A stretch of 59,497 bases of DNA from Mordavella massiliensis (GTDB lineage: Bacteria; Bacillota; Clostridia; Lachnospirales; Lachnospiraceae), in contig NZ_JACJLV010000015.1 in the NCBI RefSeq assembly GCF_016902415.1, forward strand, positions 1 through 59,497, given 5' to 3'. The notes beneath the pieces are model-generated. The model saw only the letters and a program-made list of their open reading frames with translations, did not search any database and had not been told where the DNA came from. Below are positions 46,872 to 57,085 of the stretch, piece by piece. The first letter of the stretch is position 1. Every line of letters starts with the position of its first letter. A program made the translations under genes and the position numbers.

Positions 46872-49448
46872 ATGAACTATGGCAGGAAAAAAGCTTCTCA
46901 AAAACAGAAGAAGATAACATCCAAGTCCACCATGCAGGGGAAACGTGTGGGCGTGCGGCTGTTCAAGGCCTTTCTCTTATGCCTTGTCGTGATCGCAGTG
47001 GCCGGAGCCGCAGGCGTCGGTGTATTTGCCCTGCGGATCATCAAGAACGCCCCGGAAGTAACCCCCGATGATGTAAAACCAAAGGGGTACGCTACCACCG
47101 TCTATGCGGATGACGGCTCCACACAGATCGAAGAACTGGTGACTTCCGGATCCAACCGTGTATATAAAACCATAGATGAGATCCCCAAGGATCTGCAGCA
47201 CGCTTTTGTCGCGATCGAGGACGAGCGTTTCTATGACCATAACGGTATCGACCTTCAGGGAATCGCCCGTGCCGCTGTAGTCGGCCTTACATCCGGTGAT
47301 TTCTCAGAAGGAGCCAGTACCCTGACGCAGCAGCTGATCAAAAATAACGTATTCCCGGAATTCGTCCATGAGAATACCTTCTATGACCGGCTGGAACGAA
47401 AGCTTCAGGAACAGTATCTTGCTCTTAAGATTGAAAAACAGATGAACAAGAACGAGATCCTGGAAGCTTATCTGAACACGATCAACTTAGGCCAGAGCAC
47501 TCTGGGCGTGCAGGCGGCTTCCGAGCGTTACTTTGGAAAAGACTGCTCCGAGCTGACCCTTTCCGAATGCGCGGTCATTGCCGGCATCACACAGAACCCG
47601 ACCCGCTATGACCCGGTGACCAATCCCGAGGAAAACAGCAAGCGGCGGGAAAAAGTGCTGGGCAATATGCTGGACCAGGGCTACATCGAGCAGGCGGCTT
47701 ATGACGAAGCCATGGCCGATGATGTTTACTCCCGGATCCAGTCTGTCAATACCACCCAGGCAGCAGATACTTCCTACAGCTATTTTGTAGACGCCCTGAT
47801 CGAACAGATCATGGAAAACCTGGAGACACAGCTTGGCTATACTGAATCCCAGGCATACAACGCCGTATACAGCGGCGGATTGAGCATCTACTCCACCCAG
47901 AATCTTGCCATACAGCAGATCTGCGATGAAGAGATGAATAACGATTCCAACTATCCCGGTCTCAAAGAATACGGCCTGGATTATGCACTGACCGTTACAA
48001 GAGCGGACGGAACCGTAGAAAATTATGGCTCCGGACACATCAAGCAATACGTACAGAATACACACGGCAACAGCCAGGGGCTTCTGTACTCCAGCGAAGA
48101 AGCGGCCCGGGCCATGGTAGAAGAATGGAAGGCCACCATCGCTCAGGAAGGGGATACTTATGACGAAGTCATCAACATTACGCCCCAGCCCCAGGCATCA
48201 GCCACCATTATCGATCAGGCGACCGGACAGATCAAGGCTATGGTGGGCGGACGAGGCGCAAAGAACACCAGCCTGAGTCTGAACCGCGCATACACCGGTT
48301 CCAAGAGACAGCCCGGATCCACCTTTAAGATCGTGACCGCCTACGCGCCGGCCATTGATACCGGAGCAGCTTCTCTTGCAACCCTGATCAAGGACGAGCC
48401 TTACACCTTAAAAGGCGGACAGGTCCTCCGGAATGCCAACGGCCGATATACCGGCAACCGGACTATGCGGGAGGCCATTGAATGGTCCATCAACGTCTGC
48501 GCTGTTAAGATGAGCGACCAGGTTACCCAGCAGGTGGGACTGGACTATGCAAAGAAACTGGGCATCAGTACGTTGATCGAAAGCAAAGAGATCAACGGCA
48601 AGATCTACAGCGACCTGACCCAGACACTGGCTCTTGGCGGTCTGACGGAAGGTGTCTATAACTACGAACTCTGCTCTGCCTTTGCCACGATCGCAAACGG
48701 CGGTGTTTACAACGAGCCCATGCTCTATACCAAGGTATTAGACCATGAAGGCAACGTACTTCTGGACGGCAGCGGGGAAACCCACACTGCCATCAAAGAA
48801 AGCACAGCGGCCTGTCTGACCAGCGCTATGCAGGGCGTTGTCACCAGCGGTACCGGTACCGCCTGCCAGCTTGGCAATATGCCGGTAGCAGGAAAAACCG
48901 GTACAACCACGGACGATATTGACCTGTGGTTCTGCGGCTACACACCGTACTACACCTGTGCGGTATGGGGCGGATATGATGAAAACAAGCCGTGCAGCTA
49001 CGATACCAACTTCCGTTTCCGTCTGTGGCGAAGCATTATGAGCCGGGTCCACAGCAATCTGCAGCCAAAAGACTTTAACATGCCGTCCACGGCACAGAGA
49101 CAGTCTGTCTGCAGTGTGACCGGACTCCTTCCGGGACCCGGATGCCCGACCACAACAGAACTGATCGGTGTAGATGTGACAACCACCAAGTGTGACGGAA
49201 AACACGGAGGCTTAAGTTCAGGAACCGGCACAGGCACCGGAGACGGCGCTGTTACAGATGACGGCACCGGCAATACCACAACGACTCCGGACGCCAATAC
49301 CGGAAACGGCGGCGGTGGACAGACCGGTGGCGGACAGACCGGCGGCGGTGGCGGACAGACCGGCGGCGGTGGACAGACCGGCGGCGGCGGTGAGACCGGC
49401 GGCGGTGGTACTGATCCCGGCGGCGGCACCACACCTCCCGCTCAATAA
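46872..49448 (+). CDS. Class A penicillin-binding protein (PBP1A type)
   Basis: This 858-residue bifunctional wall synthase has a basic cytoplasmic start and one membrane helix (about 32-55). The GT51 glycosyltransferase (about 85-260) has EDERFYDHNGID and EGASTLTQQLIKN. The transpeptidase has the SxxK motif in GSTFKIV (about 485), SIN in EWSINVCAVKM and KTG in VAGKTGTTTDD. The last 80 residues are low-complexity, with repeats of GGGGQTGGGGQTGG. It is a single-gene unit with its own promoter and terminator. Confidence 0.94.
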   Translation: MNYGRKKASQKQKKITSKSTMQGKRVGVRLFKAFLLCLVVIAVAGAAGVGVFALRIIKNAPEVTPDDVKPKGYATTVYADDGSTQIEELVTSGSNRVYKTIDEIPKDLQHAFVAIEDERFYDHNGIDLQGIARAAVVGLTSGDFSEGASTLTQQLIKNNVFPEFVHENTFYDRLERKLQEQYLALKIEKQMNKNEILEAYLNTINLGQSTLGVQAASERYFGKDCSELTLSECAVIAGITQNPTRYDPVTNPEENSKRREKVLGNMLDQGYIEQAAYDEAMADDVYSRIQSVNTTQAADTSYSYFVDALIEQIMENLETQLGYTESQAYNAVYSGGLSIYSTQNLAIQQICDEEMNNDSNYPGLKEYGLDYALTVTRADGTVENYGSGHIKQYVQNTHGNSQGLLYSSEEAARAMVEEWKATIAQEGDTYDEVINITPQPQASATIIDQATGQIKAMVGGRGAKNTSLSLNRAYTGSKRQPGSTFKIVTAYAPAIDTGAASLATLIKDEPYTLKGGQVLRNANGRYTGNRTMREAIEWSINVCAVKMSDQVTQQVGLDYAKKLGISTLIESKEINGKIYSDLTQTLALGGLTEGVYNYELCSAFATIANGGVYNEPMLYTKVLDHEGNVLLDGSGETHTAIKESTAACLTSAMQGVVTSGTGTACQLGNMPVAGKTGTTTDDIDLWFCGYTPYYTCAVWGGYDENKPCSYDTNFRFRLWRSIMSRVHSNLQPKDFNMPSTAQRQSVCSVTGLLPGPGCPTTTELIGVDVTTTKCDGKHGGLSSGTGTGTGDGAVTDDGTGNTTTTPDANTGNGGGGQTGGGQTGGGGGQTGGGGQTGGGGETGGGGTDPGGGTTPPAQ

Positions 49449-49481
49449 AAATGAGCCTGTCATGAATTTTAGATAGAACCC

Positions 49482-49517
49482 AAAAAGAGGAATCCTTACA
49501 CAGGATTCCTCTTTTTT
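49482..49517. terminator. Bidirectional terminator between PBP1A and glucokinase
   Basis: AAAAAGAGGAATCCT, TACAC loop, AGGATTCCTCTTTTT: a 15-bp stem with A-run and T-run, between convergent genes. The remaining 49518-49587 shows nothing. Confidence 0.9.
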
Positions 49518-49587
49518 CGTCTCTTTTATGCTTTTACATGTATCTGCTTTTTTTGAACCTCGCTTTAGGATCCAGTCTGCTTCCCTG

Positions 49588-50517
49588 TTACAGGATCAGC
49601 TTTGCTGCGCCGCAGATGCCGGCGTCATTTCCAAGCTGTGCCAGGACAAACCGGGTATCCTGGTTTGCGAAGAATGCTTTTTCATGGAAATATTTTTCCA
49701 CATATTCCAGCAGGATCTCTCCTGCTTTTGAAACACCCCCGCCGATCACGATCACCGACGGATCTGTGATCACAGCAATGGCTGCCAGGGCGTGCCCCAG
49801 ATAAGAGCCAAATTCTTCAACGATCTCTTTTGCGACTGCATCGCCCTCTTTTAAAGCGTCAAAAACCGCTTTCGCGCTTATTTCAGATCCTCTTAAGGGA
49901 GAAGGGCTGTCGTCTCTCTCCAACCGTCTTCTGGCCAGGCGGCTGATACCGGTAGCAGATGCGTACTGCTCCAGACAGCCTGTGTTTCCACAGCCGCATG
50001 TCTCTGTTTCTTCTTCATTGACACAGAAGTGGCCAATCTCTCCGCCGGCTCCGTGAGAACCTGCCAGCGGCTTTCCATTCACAATGATCCCGCCGCCTAC
50101 ACCGGTTCCCAGTGTGACCATGATCATATTTTTCTGGCCTTTTCCGGCGCCCAGCCACATTTCCCCAAGAGCAGCCATATTTGCGTCATTTCCGGCTGCT
50201 ACGGGAAGGCCTGTCAATTCTTTCATTTCACGGGTAACTTCTTTGTATCCCCAACCAAGATTTGCCGTCTTTTGTACCACGCCGTCTTCCATGACAGGAG
50301 CCGGGATCCCGATCCCGATGCCATCCACTTCTGATTTCCGGATATTTTTTTCCTGCATCTTATTCTGCAGAGATTCTGCCACATCCGGCAGGATAGCCTC
50401 TCCGTGATTTTCCGTGCGGGTCTTGATCTCCCATTTTTCCAGGAGTTCCCCCTCCGTGGTAAACAGGCCGATCTTTACAGTCGTTCCTCCGATGTCGACG
50501 CCAAAACAATACTTCAT
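49588..50517 (-). CDS. ROK family glucokinase
   Basis: This 309-residue sugar kinase begins YCFGVDIGGTTVKIGLF, the phosphate-binding loop of ROK proteins. The zinc-binding and family motif is GHFCVNEEETETCGCGNTGCLEQYAS (about 155-180). The catalytic Asp is in AGNDANMAALGE. It has no N-terminal helix-turn-helix, so it is an enzyme and not a repressor. It follows hprK by 26 bases, linking glucose phosphorylation with carbon regulation. Confidence 0.93.
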   Translation of the reverse strand: MKYCFGVDIGGTTVKIGLFTTEGELLEKWEIKTRTENHGEAILPDVAESLQNKMQEKNIRKSEVDGIGIGIPAPVMEDGVVQKTANLGWGYKEVTREMKELTGLPVAAGNDANMAALGEMWLGAGKGQKNMIMVTLGTGVGGGIIVNGKPLAGSHGAGGEIGHFCVNEEETETCGCGNTGCLEQYASATGISRLARRRLERDDSPSPLRGSEISAKAVFDALKEGDAVAKEIVEEFGSYLGHALAAIAVITDPSVIVIGGGVSKAGEILLEYVEKYFHEKAFFANQDTRFVLAQLGNDAGICGAAKLIL

Positions 50518-50543
50518 GATTTCTTTCCTCTCTTTATCTCTTT

Positions 50544-51470
50544 TTATCTTCTCGCCAGATTCTGCTGCACTCTCTTATACAGCTCCTGCGCAGCATTGTA
50601 GCCCATCTTCTTCTGCCTGTAGTTGATGGAAGCTGTTTCCACGATCACGGCCAGGTTTCTGCCCGGACGGATCGGAAGCTGATGGCAGACCACCTTGTTG
50701 CCCAGAAATTCGGTATACTGCTCTTCCAGGCCGAGACGGTCGTATTCTTTTTCCTTGTCCCACTCTTCCAGAGTGATGACCAGATCGATATTCTGGGTCT
50801 CGCGGACACTTAACACACCAAACAGCGTTTTAACATCCACGATCCCGATGCCTCGCAGCTCAATAAAATGTCTGGTAATGTCCGGCGCGGATCCTACCAG
50901 AGTCTCGTCGCTGACCTTGCGGATCTCTACCACGTCGTCGCTGACCAGACGATGTCCACGTTTCACAAGCTCCAGCGCAGCCTCGCTCTTTCCGATGCCG
51001 CTTTCCCCCATGATCAGCACGCCGACGCCGTATACGTCTACCAGCACGCCGTGGATGGAGATGCAGGGAGCAAGCTGTACATTCAGCCAGCGGATGATCT
51101 CCGCCGTGAAGGCAGACGTCTTTTTCTCCGTGATAAAGATCGGCACATCCGCCTCTACCGCCATGTCAAGAAGCATCTGCTCCGGCGAAAGATTGCGGCA
51201 GAAAATAATGCAGGGAATTTTATAAGACAGAAGGGTTTTGTAAACTTCCCTTTTCTTTTCCTCGTCCATCTTCTCCAGGAATGTATATTCCACATAGCCG
51301 ATGATCTGAACACGCTCGGAATCAAAATGTTCAAAGAACCCGGTCAGCTGCAGAGCCGGGCGGTTGATATCCGGAACTTCCACCTTTTTATCGTTCAGCT
51401 CAACATCCGGAGTCAGGTTTTTCAGATTCATTTTTTCTACAATTTTCTTTAATTCCACTGTCTTTGCCAT
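50544..51470 (-). CDS. hprK: HPr kinase/phosphorylase
   Basis: This 308-residue bifunctional enzyme phosphorylates and dephosphorylates HPr at Ser46, controlling carbon catabolite repression. The N-terminal domain is followed by Walker A MGESGIGKSEAALELVKRGH (about 153-172). The HprK signature HFIELRGIGIVDVKTLFG is present (about 200). Its likely substrate HPr is encoded at 5664-5927. It lies between uvrC and the glucokinase gene. Confidence 0.96.
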   Translation of the reverse strand: MAKTVELKKIVEKMNLKNLTPDVELNDKKVEVPDINRPALQLTGFFEHFDSERVQIIGYVEYTFLEKMDEEKKREVYKTLLSYKIPCIIFCRNLSPEQMLLDMAVEADVPIFITEKKTSAFTAEIIRWLNVQLAPCISIHGVLVDVYGVGVLIMGESGIGKSEAALELVKRGHRLVSDDVVEIRKVSDETLVGSAPDITRHFIELRGIGIVDVKTLFGVLSVRETQNIDLVITLEEWDKEKEYDRLGLEEQYTEFLGNKVVCHQLPIRPGRNLAVIVETASINYRQKKMGYNAAQELYKRVQQNLARR

Positions 51471-51512
51471 AATAATCTCCTTCTTCCGTTCTATTAGGGA
51501 TATTGTACCACA

Positions 51513-53357
51513 TCAGTGAAAAAATTTATATACATCCTGCGCCGCTTTTTCATTCATAGAGGGCAGTCCCTTCAATTCCTCCACCGTAGCGTTTCTGATG
51601 GCCTCAATATTCTCAAAATGCCGCATCAGGTCTTTTCTCCTTGCAGGGCCTACTCCGGGAATGTCATCCAGGATCGAGTGGACCTGGCTCTGGCTTCTGA
51701 GTTTCCGGTGGAAGGTGATCGCAAAGCGGTGGGCTTCATCCTGGATCCGGGTGATCAGTTTGAAGCATTCGGAATTCCGGTCAATGGGCAGTTCCTCGTT
51801 TTGATAGTAGAGCCCACGGGTCCGGTGATTGTCGTCCTTGACCATGCCGCAGACCGGAATGGCAAGTCCCAGATTCTCAAGCACCTGCAGAGCGATATTT
51901 ACCTGTCCTTTGCCGCCGTCCATCAGGATCAGGTCCGGAAATGCCGTAAATCCGCCCAGTTCCTTCCCTTCTTCCTGTTCTTTCAGGCCATGGGTGAACC
52001 GCCTGGTCAGAACTTCTTCCATGCTGGCATAATCGTCCGCTCCCTGCACGCCTTTGATCTTAAACTTCCGGTAATCATTGCGTTTGGGCTTTCCTTTTTC
52101 ATAGACCACCATGGATCCTACAGACGCAAATCCGCTGGTATTGGAAATGTCGTAGGCCTCCATCCTCACGATGCCGGAAATGCCCAGCAGTTTTTCCAGT
52201 TCCCTGACCGCCCCGATAGTTCGTCCTTCTTCCCGCTTTAATCGCTCTTTATCCGTGCTTAATACCATCTTCGCATTTCGTGCCGCCAGTTCCACCAGCT
52301 TTTCTTTCGTGCCTTTTTTCGGCACCTTGATATGCACCCTGCGGCCCCGTTTTTTGGTCAGCCATTCTTCGATCAGTTCCTGGTCGTCGATCTCTTCCGG
52401 CAGCATCAGCTCCGCGGGGATGTAGGGCGTGCCTGCGTAAAACTGTTTGATGAAACTGGACAAGGTTTCCTTTGCCGACTCCTCTTTTGCAATCTTCAGG
52501 TAAAAATGATCCCGCCCGATCAGCCGGCCGCCCCGGATAAAGAAGACCTGAACGACCGCGTCTTCGCCTTCCACTGCCATGGCCAGAATATCCCGGTCGT
52601 CTCCTGCGCCTGCGGCATCGGTGATCTTCTGTTTCTGGGCGATCTTCTGAACGCTAGCAATCAGTTCCCGGTATTCGATCGCTTTTTCGAATTCCAGCAT
52701 TTCCGAAGCCTTCTCCATTTTTTCTTTTAGCTGCTCCACAATCCCCTCATAATTTCCATTCAGAAATTTCAGAACCTCCTGAACCGATTCCTGGTATTCT
52801 TCCGCCGAAACATATCCCTGGCAGGGAGCATTGCACTGATGAATGTGATAATTCAGGCACGGGCGCTCCTTTCCCACATCTCTGGGAAGTTTTCGATTAC
52901 AGCTTCGGATATGATAAAGTTTCCTAATCAACTCAATCGTATCTTTCACAGCCCCGGCACTGGTGTAAGGCCCAAAATATTTCGCCTTATCCTTCACCAT
53001 ACGCCTGGTCATCATAATCCTGGGAAACGGCTCTTCCACCGTCACCTTGATAAACGGATAGGTCTTGTCATCCATCAGCATGGTATTGTATTTCGGCCGG
53101 TGCTCTTTGATCAGGTTACATTCCAGAACCAGAGCCTCCAGCTCCGAATCCGTCACAATATACTCAAACCGGCTGATATGCGTCACCATCTGCTCGATCT
53201 TGATCCCCTTGTTGCGGCTGCTCTGAAAATACTGCCGCACACGGTTCTTTAAACTGACCGCCTTGCCCACGTAAATGATCTCATCCTTCTCATCATGCAT
53301 CAGGTAGACACCCGGCTTTCCCGGAAGCTTTTTCAATTCTTCCTGAATGTCAAACAT
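51513..53357 (-). CDS. uvrC: UvrC, excinuclease ABC subunit C
   Basis: This 614-residue nuclease makes both incisions in excision repair. The N-terminal GIY-YIG domain is [20 protein letters not shown] (about 13-32). A Cys-rich segment ([23 protein letters not shown]), a UVR domain (about 200-235), an RNase H-like endonuclease domain with [19 protein letters not shown] and C-terminal helix-hairpin-helix ([16 protein letters not shown]) follow. A 34-base GGGGACG palindrome lies just upstream, between it and ftsH. Confidence 0.96.
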   Translation of the reverse strand: MFDIQEELKKLPGKPGVYLMHDEKDEIIYVGKAVSLKNRVRQYFQSSRNKGIKIEQMVTHISRFEYIVTDSELEALVLECNLIKEHRPKYNTMLMDDKTYPFIKVTVEEPFPRIMMTRRMVKDKAKYFGPYTSAGAVKDTIELIRKLYHIRSCNRKLPRDVGKERPCLNYHIHQCNAPCQGYVSAEEYQESVQEVLKFLNGNYEGIVEQLKEKMEKASEMLEFEKAIEYRELIASVQKIAQKQKITDAAGAGDDRDILAMAVEGEDAVVQVFFIRGGRLIGRDHFYLKIAKEESAKETLSSFIKQFYAGTPYIPAELMLPEEIDDQELIEEWLTKKRGRRVHIKVPKKGTKEKLVELAARNAKMVLSTDKERLKREEGRTIGAVRELEKLLGISGIVRMEAYDISNTSGFASVGSMVVYEKGKPKRNDYRKFKIKGVQGADDYASMEEVLTRRFTHGLKEQEEGKELGGFTAFPDLILMDGGKGQVNIALQVLENLGLAIPVCGMVKDDNHRTRGLYYQNEELPIDRNSECFKLITRIQDEAHRFAITFHRKLRSQSQVHSILDDIPGVGPARRKDLMRHFENIEAIRNATVEELKGLPSMNEKAAQDVYKFFH

Positions 53358-53380
53358 ACAAAACGCTCCTTACATAAAAT

Positions 53381-53414
53381 GGGGACGGGGGATTTCCAGA
53401 AATCCCCCGTCCCC
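53381..53414. repeat. GGGGACG palindrome between ftsH and uvrC
   Basis: Perfect 15-bp arms GGGGACGGGGGATTT and complement, 4-base loop. It lies 8 bases past the ftsH stop. On the minus strand ATTTTA follows, so it may also terminate ftsH transcripts. Its ends resemble the palindromes at 2400-2432 and 5612-5646. Confidence 0.85.
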
Positions 53415-53422
53415 AGAAACAT

Positions 53423-55324
53423 TTATATTTCTTCTACTGGATTCATCGTGATCCGTTCTTCTTTCTTTTTCTCTTTTGTCTCTGGATCGATGCCTTCTAC
53501 TTCATAGAAGATATCCATAAATTCTTTTCCGGTGATGGTTTCTTTTTCGATCAGGAAGTCTGCGATCTTGTCCAGAGAACTCCTGTGTTCTGCCAGCAGA
53601 CGTTTTGCTTCCTCGTATGCGTTTTTCAGCATCTTCATTACTTCGTGGTCGATCTCGGAAGCGGTTTCTTCTCCACAGTTGGCAACGGGACGTCCGTCCA
53701 GATAACGGTGCTGGATGGATTCCAGCCCGATCAGGCCGAATTTTTCGCTCATACCGTACTGCGTGATCATGGCTCTTGCGATACTGGTGGCTTTCTCAAT
53801 GTCGTTGGACGCTCCGGTGGTCACGGTGTCGAAGACGATCTCTTCTGCGGCCCGGCCTCCCAGCATGCCTACCAGCATAGCTTCCAGTTCTTTTTTGGTA
53901 TTCAGGAATTTCTCTTCTTCCGGCGTCTGCATGACATACCCCAGCGCCCCCATGGTCCGGGGAACGATGGTGATCTTCTGGACCGGTTCGGAGTCTTTCT
54001 GCAGCGCGCTGATCAGTGCATGTCCTACCTCATGATAGGATACGATCCGCCGTTCTTCCTGGCTCATGATGCGGTCCTTCTTTTCTTTTCCTACCAGCAC
54101 CACTTCCACAGCTTCGAAAAGATCCTGCTGACACACAGCATTTCTGCCATGCTTTACTGCGTTGATGGCCGCCTCATTGATCATGTTGGCAAGGTCCGAT
54201 CCTACGGCGCCGGAAGTGGCCAGAGCTATGGCTTCCAGATCCACCGTCTCGTCCATCCGCACATCCTTGGAATGTACCTTCAGCACGTCGATCCGGCCTT
54301 TCAGATCCGGTTTTTCCACAATGATCCGCCGGTCAAAACGTCCGGGACGAAGAAGCGCCGGATCCAGGATCTCCGGACGGTTGGTTGCCGCCAGGAGCAC
54401 CAGTCCCTTATTGCTCTCGAATCCGTCCATCTCAGCCAGCAGCTGGTTCAGAGTCTGCTCTCTTTCATCATTGCTTCCCAGCTGGTTGTCACGGCTTTTT
54501 CCGATCGCGTCAATCTCGTCAATAAAAATGATACAGGGCGCCATCTGCTGTGCCTGCTTGAAGAGATCCCGCACACGGGACGCACCCACGCCTACATACA
54601 TTTCTACAAATGCCGAACCGCTTAAAGAGAAGAACGGTACGTTGGCTTCTCCTGCCACCGCCTTCGCAAGAAGGGTCTTACCGGTTCCCGGAGGTCCCAC
54701 CAGGAGCGCTCCTTTGGGAAGTTTGGCTCCCACGCTGGTGTATTTTCCCGGATTATGCAGAAAGTCTACGACTTCCTGGAGTGATTCCTTGGCCTCATCC
54801 TGGCCCGCCACATCCCGGAAGGTGACTCCGGTCTGCTTCTCCACATACATCTTGGCATTGCTCTTTCCAATGCCCATCACGCCTCCGCCTTTGCTCATCT
54901 TTCTTGTCATCCACACGATCATGCCCACTAAAAGCGCGATCGGCAGGAAGGTCGCAAGAAGCTGAATCGCGATCGCCGATGTGGTGTCCGGGATCTCCTG
55001 CTCATACTCTACCCCGGCCTCATACAGCCGTTCGGAAAGAGTGTCATCCTGCACCAGTCCGGTATAGTATTCTTTCGCTATCCGCTCTCCCTTTTCTTTC
55101 TTGGCAGTGATCACAATCTGGTTGCTCTGGATCAGCACCTTGTCTACTTCGCCATCATCTACCATTTTCAGGAATTCATCGTAGCTGATCTCCTGCTCAT
55201 TTCCATTTCCCTGGAACTGATAAAGCATCATCACGAGCATGGCTGTGATCAGCGTCACGATCAAGATAAAAGACAGGCCCTGCCTGTTATTTCTGTTATT
55301 TGGGTTGTTGTTTTGGTTGTCCAC
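53423..55324 (-). CDS. ftsH: FtsH, membrane AAA+ metalloprotease
   Basis: This 633-residue protease has two membrane helices (about 16-35 and 112-133) around an extracytoplasmic segment. AAA+ Walker A is [16 protein letters not shown] (about 207-222), Walker B CIIFIDEIDAIG, SRH NRPEILDPALLRPGRFDR, and the zinc site HEVGH (about 433). FtsH degrades membrane and regulatory proteins. Start is GTG 55324 with AGGAGG upstream. Confidence 0.97.
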   Translation of the reverse strand: MDNQNNNPNNRNNRQGLSFILIVTLITAMLVMMLYQFQGNGNEQEISYDEFLKMVDDGEVDKVLIQSNQIVITAKKEKGERIAKEYYTGLVQDDTLSERLYEAGVEYEQEIPDTTSAIAIQLLATFLPIALLVGMIVWMTRKMSKGGGVMGIGKSNAKMYVEKQTGVTFRDVAGQDEAKESLQEVVDFLHNPGKYTSVGAKLPKGALLVGPPGTGKTLLAKAVAGEANVPFFSLSGSAFVEMYVGVGASRVRDLFKQAQQMAPCIIFIDEIDAIGKSRDNQLGSNDEREQTLNQLLAEMDGFESNKGLVLLAATNRPEILDPALLRPGRFDRRIIVEKPDLKGRIDVLKVHSKDVRMDETVDLEAIALATSGAVGSDLANMINEAAINAVKHGRNAVCQQDLFEAVEVVLVGKEKKDRIMSQEERRIVSYHEVGHALISALQKDSEPVQKITIVPRTMGALGYVMQTPEEEKFLNTKKELEAMLVGMLGGRAAEEIVFDTVTTGASNDIEKATSIARAMITQYGMSEKFGLIGLESIQHRYLDGRPVANCGEETASEIDHEVMKMLKNAYEEAKRLLAEHRSSLDKIADFLIEKETITGKEFMDIFYEVEGIDPETKEKKKEERITMNPVEEI

Positions 55325-55351
55325 TTTTGTTCCTCCTAATATTCCTCTTAC

Positions 55352-55380
55352 ATTATACGGACAGCCTTTCTGGAAATCAA
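55352..55380 (-). promoter_or_regulatory. ftsH promoter
   Basis: TTGATT (55375-55380) and a consensus TATAAT (55352-55357) have 17-base spacing. The upstream 55381-55460 is AT-rich and shows no gene. Confidence 0.8.
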
Positions 55381-55460
55381 TAAAAACCTGTTTTCTTCAC
55401 CGTTTTTTCATGGTTTCCCAACCTTTTTCTTCCTTTTTTTATAAAAATTTTATACTTCGA

Positions 55461-56954
55461 TTACACGCCGGACTCTTTGAAAAATATGGGGCTGTTTTCA
55501 TATTTTGCTTCAAATGTTGCCTGAATAGACAACTTTTTAAACTGCTTCTTATCTACAGAACCGACCATGACAGAAGTATGGGCCTGGCATCCTGCCAGCC
55601 TGGGAAGCTGGTCCAGGGCAAGCTGTGCATTTTTATCGGTGGCCGCGCTGACAGACAGGGCGATCAGAACCTCATCGGTGTGAAGTCTGGGATTGCGGCT
55701 GCCCAGATACTTGGTCTTCAGGATCTGGATCGGTTCGATCGCTTCCGGGGAAATCACGTGGCAGGCGTGATCAATGCCGGCCAGTTCCTTCAATGCATTA
55801 AGCAGAAGGGCCGCGCAGGCTCCCAGAAGATTAGACGTCTTGCCTGTGATCATCCGTCCGTCGGCAAGCTGAAGAGCGGCAGCCGGAGCACCGGTCTCTT
55901 CGGCGCGCTTTAATGCCGCATCCACCACAGGACGGTCATGAACCGTGATCCCTGCCTGGTTCATCAACATTTCTATCTTATATACTTCATCCTCTGCGCA
56001 GGCTCCGGCCAGGAACCGGCCAAGGGAGTCATAGTAGCGCCGGATGATCTCCTGCCTGGAAGCTTCCTGGCAGGCCTCGTCATCACAGATACAGTTGCCC
56101 GCCATGTTGACGCCCATATCGGTAGGCGACTTGTACGGGCTTTCTCCGTAAATCTGCTGGAACATGGCATTTAACACCGGGAAGATCTCCACATCCCGGT
56201 TATAATTTACGGTGGATTTTCCGTAGGCTTCCAGGTGGAAGGGGTCGATCATATTGATATCGTTAAGATCCGCCGTGGCTGCTTCATAAGCCAGATTGAC
56301 CGGATGCTTCAGCGGAAGATTCCAGATGGGGAAGGTCTCGAACTTGGCATAGCCCGCCCGGATGCCTCTTTTATGCTCCTGATACAGCTGGGAAAGGCAG
56401 ACCGCCATCTTGCCGCTTCCCGGTCCCGGGGCCGTCACCACCACCAGAGGCCTGGAGGTTTTGATATATTCATTTTTCCCGTAACCCTCATCGCTGACGA
56501 TCAGCGGCACATTGGCCGGATATCCGGGGATCACATAATGCCGGTACACCTGGATGCCCATTTTCTTCAGGCGGTTCCTGAACAGGTGGGCGCTCTCCTG
56601 CCCGGCGTATTTTGTGATGACAACGCTGCCTACAAAGAGACCGTTCTGACGGTAAACACTGATCAGACGCATCACGTCCTTATCGTAAGTGATGCCCAGA
56701 TCTCCGCGGACCTTATTCTTCTCAATGTCTTCAGCGCTGATCACGATGACGATCTCGGCCTGATCGGCAAGCTGCTTTAACATGCGAAGCTTACTGTCCG
56801 GCTGAAACCCCGGAAGCACGCGGGAAGCATGGTAATCATCGAACAGCTTTCCGCCAAATTCCAGATACAGTTTGTTGTCAAAGTGGCTGATGCGTTCCCG
56901 AATATGAGAAGACTGCATTTGTAAGTATTTGTCATTGTCAAATCCTAATTTCAT
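55461..56954 (-). CDS. DUF1846 family protein
   Basis: This 497-residue protein matches the DUF1846 family: MKLGFDNDKYLQMQSSHIRE at the start, LYLEFGGKLFDDYHASRVLPG, the glycine-rich VVTAPGPGSGKMAVCLSQLY (about 172-191), and KTKYLGSRNPRLHTDEVLIA near the end. The GPGSGK segment suggests nucleotide or phosphate binding. Function is not established to my knowledge. ATG 56954 has GGAGG upstream. Confidence 0.9.
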   Translation of the reverse strand: MKLGFDNDKYLQMQSSHIRERISHFDNKLYLEFGGKLFDDYHASRVLPGFQPDSKLRMLKQLADQAEIVIVISAEDIEKNKVRGDLGITYDKDVMRLISVYRQNGLFVGSVVITKYAGQESAHLFRNRLKKMGIQVYRHYVIPGYPANVPLIVSDEGYGKNEYIKTSRPLVVVTAPGPGSGKMAVCLSQLYQEHKRGIRAGYAKFETFPIWNLPLKHPVNLAYEAATADLNDINMIDPFHLEAYGKSTVNYNRDVEIFPVLNAMFQQIYGESPYKSPTDMGVNMAGNCICDDEACQEASRQEIIRRYYDSLGRFLAGACAEDEVYKIEMLMNQAGITVHDRPVVDAALKRAEETGAPAAALQLADGRMITGKTSNLLGACAALLLNALKELAGIDHACHVISPEAIEPIQILKTKYLGSRNPRLHTDEVLIALSVSAATDKNAQLALDQLPRLAGCQAHTSVMVGSVDKKQFKKLSIQATFEAKYENSPIFFKESGV

Positions 56955-56990
56955 ATATCTCTCGTTCCTCCGTTTTTTTTATATCGTCAT

Positions 56991-57008
56991 GGCCGGCGCG
57001 CGCCGGCC
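56991..57008. repeat. 18-base perfect palindrome upstream of DUF1846
   Basis: GGCCGGCGCGCGCCGGCC is its own complement and lies 37 bases before the DUF1846 start, in the leader downstream of a TATACT-like -10 (about 57030). It could be a regulator site or structured leader. Confidence 0.6.
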
Positions 57009-57085
57009 TTAACATCAACATATCAAGTATACTACAAGACGCCGGGATTTTACAGACTTTTCTCAGGTTTTTGCGATTGCACGCT

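Noticed and set aside
49300-49440. Tandem repeats near the PBP1A end as noncoding satellite
   Set aside because: They keep the frame and encode the Gly-rich tail up to the stop codon.
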